A stretch of 7,096 bases of DNA from UBA10518 sp022837185 (GTDB lineage: Bacteria; Desulfobacterota; Desulfobulbia; Desulfobulbales; Desulfobulbaceae). Shown in pieces: positions 5,147-7,096 of the stretch. The notes under the pieces were generated by a model that was not told where the DNA came from, did no database searches, and worked only from the letters and a program-made list of their open reading frames with translations. Positions within the stretch are counted from its first letter, which is position 1; each line of letters starts with the position of its first letter. Made by a program: the position numbers and the translations under genes. The stretch is from the NCBI GenBank assembly GCA_034007705.1, contig JAVEQK010000050.1, positions 1 to 7,096 on the forward strand, written 5' to 3'.

Positions 5147-6034
5147 TCAGGAAAGGTAAATAATGGTTACGCCCGCCACGATCAGAACGGCGCCGGACAA
5201 CCGGGCAAGGGAAAAGGCTTCCTTGAAAACCAGCACGCCGGCAAGCGAGGTAAAGAGGATGCTGAGCCGCTTGATGGCTATCACAAAGGCGACCGGGCCG
5301 GTTTGCAGGGCCCCCATCTGGAACAGGGCCTCGGCTATAAAGGTAACGCCCAGGAAGGCAAAAAGAAGAATATGCGCCGGGCGAACGGTGGTGACACTGT
5401 TGTCGATGCCCCACAGGCGCCTGCGGCCAAAAAAAAGGAGGAGCAGCGCGACCGCCCTGATGACGGCGGAGTACCAGACAAAGGTGTACGGATCGGACAG
5501 CAGGGTCGCCGACTTGTCGTAGACGCTGGAAATCGAGTAGATGAGAGCAACACAGACCACCAGCCGCACCCCCCTGTCCCGGAATATCCGCCTGCCGCCC
5601 AGTTTTGCCCAGTCCGGCAGCGAGCCGGCGTCAATGCTCATGGTGCCGAGAAAGACCAGGAGTATGCCCAGAACCCCCACAAGGCCGATTACCTCGCCCC
5701 GCAGGACCCAGGCCGTCAGGATGGTGAAGACAGGAGTCAGGCCGAGAAAGGGCAGGGCATAGGAGAGCTCGCTTCCGCGGATGGCCTCGACCAGTAGCAG
5801 TATCGCAGCGATATTGAGGGAAATGGTGACAAAGGCGGCCCGGTGGAAATCAAGATCCCCGGGGATGGCGACCAGGCCGGGGACCAGGATCAGGGGAAAG
5901 ACGCTGATTCCCGCGGCCAACTGGCCGAAGGCCGCTATGGCCAGGACGGAATAGGTGCTGGTCAGAGTTTTGGTGGCGGCCTGATTTGCCGCCTTGGCGG
6001 TTGCGGACAGGGCAGACAGGGAGAACCACAGCAT
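5147..6034 (-). CDS. EamA/DMT-superfamily permease, ten predicted membrane helices
   Basis: 295-residue inner-membrane protein of the drug/metabolite transporter superfamily, whose EamA members export metabolites or amino acids; the substrate is not readable. Ten hydrophobic segments can be placed in two five-helix halves: about 3-22, 28-57, 65-85, 91-111, 116-134, then 156-176, 183-203, 219-243, 247-270 and 276-294. A basic cytoplasmic-type loop (KLGGRRIFRDRG, 144-155) links the halves. VLRGE (110-114) and VFKEAF (269-274) occupy equivalent places near the end of each half, the typical EamA signature. Length is normal. ATG 6034 is 16 nt after the hydrolase stop codon, with no recognisable Shine-Dalgarno, so expression probably depends on translational coupling with the hydrolase. 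The family is certain; function beyond export is not. Confidence 0.9.
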   Translation of the reverse strand: MLWFSLSALSATAKAANQAATKTLTSTYSVLAIAAFGQLAAGISVFPLILVPGLVAIPGDLDFHRAAFVTISLNIAAILLLVEAIRGSELSYALPFLGLTPVFTILTAWVLRGEVIGLVGVLGILLVFLGTMSIDAGSLPDWAKLGGRRIFRDRGVRLVVCVALIYSISSVYDKSATLLSDPYTFVWYSAVIRAVALLLLFFGRRRLWGIDNSVTTVRPAHILLFAFLGVTFIAEALFQMGALQTGPVAFVIAIKRLSILFTSLAGVLVFKEAFSLARLSGAVLIVAGVTIIYLS

Positions 6035-6050
6035 GACGGCGGGCCGCTGA

Positions 6051-7085
6051 TTACTTGTCCGGGCCGAACCGCAGGGAGGGTTCTATGTCCTCCTCCCCGG
6101 TTACTTCCCGGGCCCGGCCGTTTTCCACCGAGGGGAAGCGGCCGGCCGGGGCGGTCATCCAGGCGAGGATATCATTCCAGACCACTTCCGCCTGCAGATC
6201 GCGCAGCAGCATGTGATAGCCGTCGGGGTAGACCAGGATGCGCTGCGGGCGGGAAAAGGTATTGTTGAGCCGCTGCCGGAAAACGTGGCGCATGGGTTTG
6301 GGAGGGATGATTTCGTCCCTGGCCCCGTACAGCAGAAGGGTGTTGTGGTCGTAGCGGTCGGCCGATTCATAGGCGCCATCCATCAGGTTGGCCAGGCCGT
6401 AAATGGCATCGACCCTTGATTTCTTGATAACCAGAGGGTCCTGGCTGAGCTTCTTGAGCATTTCCCGGTTGTCGGAGGGCTTGATATCGAGATGTTCCGG
6501 GGTCAGCGTAGCCCAGGGGATGGTACGGGCCGCCAGCGCCAGCAGCCAGCGCTGATAGAACGGCATGGTCCGGCGGGACCAGACAGCCGGGGCGGACAGG
6601 ATGACCCCGTCGGCCGGCAGCGGGCTGCCGGTGGCCTCGGCGGTCATGATCACAGCGCCGCCCATGCTTTCGCCGAGGAGATAAAGGGGGATGCCCGGGT
6701 GGCGCTCACGGACAAGGGGGATAACGGTCCGGAGGTCACGGATCATGGCCTCGCGGCCGGCCCACTTGCCCCGGTGGGGCGCTTCCCCGAAACCTCGCTG
6801 ATCGTAGGCGTAGACGGCGATACCCCTGTCCCTGAAATAGAGGGCGGCATCGTTGATGAAGTTGGAGTAGTCGTTGAACCCGTGCAGGGCAATGACCACG
6901 ACCCGGGTACGGCCGGCGGGCAGCCATTTTCTCAGCGGCAGTTTGCTGCCGTCAAAGCTGACGAACAGCTCGCCCTCCAGCCGGGGCTCTCCGGTCACCG
7001 GACCGGAAGCAGCGATATGGGGAGCACAGGAGGACAGCAGCAGGCAGCCCGCCGCCAGGAATATCAATGAGTGTATCACCATCAT
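6051..7085 (-). CDS. Lipoprotein alpha/beta hydrolase (serine lipase/monoacylglycerol-lipase type)
   Basis: 344-residue alpha/beta hydrolase of the Hydrolase_4/lysophospholipase group, which cleaves acyl esters of lipids or similar substrates. The N-terminus is a lipoprotein signal: hydrophobic SLIFLAAGCLLLSSC with lipobox LSSC, so C20 should be lipidated and the enzyme membrane-anchored outside the cytoplasm. Catalytic parts: oxyanion motif ALHGFND (HG at 68-69), YDQRGFG (95-100), nucleophile elbow GESMGG with S140, acid D257 in YGARDEIIP and base H291 in DGYHML. The cap region lies between about 170 and 240. A charged tail of about 30 residues follows the fold. The start is ATG 7085 or the adjacent ATG 7082; only 11 nt of upstream sequence is visible, so promoter and ribosome site cannot be judged. 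It is first of a two-gene unit with the EamA permease. Substrate unknown. Confidence 0.9.
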   Translation of the reverse strand: MMVIHSLIFLAAGCLLLSSCAPHIAASGPVTGEPRLEGELFVSFDGSKLPLRKWLPAGRTRVVVIALHGFNDYSNFINDAALYFRDRGIAVYAYDQRGFGEAPHRGKWAGREAMIRDLRTVIPLVRERHPGIPLYLLGESMGGAVIMTAEATGSPLPADGVILSAPAVWSRRTMPFYQRWLLALAARTIPWATLTPEHLDIKPSDNREMLKKLSQDPLVIKKSRVDAIYGLANLMDGAYESADRYDHNTLLLYGARDEIIPPKPMRHVFRQRLNNTFSRPQRILVYPDGYHMLLRDLQAEVVWNDILAWMTAPAGRFPSVENGRAREVTGEEDIEPSLRFGPDK

Positions 7086-7096
7086 GTTCAGCTTTT

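Noticed and set aside
4713..5414. Longer 233-codon version of hipB
   Set aside because: The extra N-terminal part overlaps the 3' end of the EamA gene, has no family resemblance and would lie upstream of the predicted hipBA promoter. The helix-turn-helix protein begins at 5042.

Overview
The window is about 7 kb of GC-rich bacterial chromosome in which every gene I can support lies on the minus strand, so transcription runs from high to low coordinates. The proteins (a stand-alone PilZ protein, a secreted DUF4139 protein, a lipoprotein hydrolase, an EamA permease), the spacer sequences and the composition suggest a Gram-negative proteobacterium-like organism, perhaps Desulfobacterota. That placement is an impression, because no phylogenetic marker protein is present.

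In transcription order: (1) 7085-5147, a two-gene unit encoding a lipoprotein alpha/beta hydrolase and a ten-helix EamA/DMT permease, 16 nt apart. (2) 5113-3451, a hipBA-type toxin-antitoxin operon with its own promoter and two copies of the palindrome GTTCATATYTGAAC, one over the predicted transcription start and one over the hipB start codon. (3) 3365-3191, a tRNA-Ala gene (anticodon CGC, encoded CCA) with a possible promoter and a strong intrinsic terminator. (4) 3049-1552, a secreted DUF4139 protein preceded by an extended -10 promoter. (5) 1474-1553, an inverted array of 7-nt repeats that can fold into a 25-position stem at the end of the DUF4139 gene. (6) 1342-959, a small PilZ-domain protein, a probable cyclic-di-GMP sensor. 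(7) 734-100, a second toxin-antitoxin pair, a ribbon-helix-helix antitoxin and a PIN-domain RNase toxin overlapping by ATGA.

The window therefore combines ordinary chromosomal genes (tRNA, envelope and export proteins, second-messenger sensing) with two unrelated toxin-antitoxin modules. The PIN/RHH pair is visibly richer in A+T than the hydrolase/permease end, which fits independent acquisition. I see no transposase, integrase, CRISPR array, rRNA or phage gene. I found no convincing undescribed multi-gene system. The best leads are the hipBA operator layout and the heptamer inverted array.
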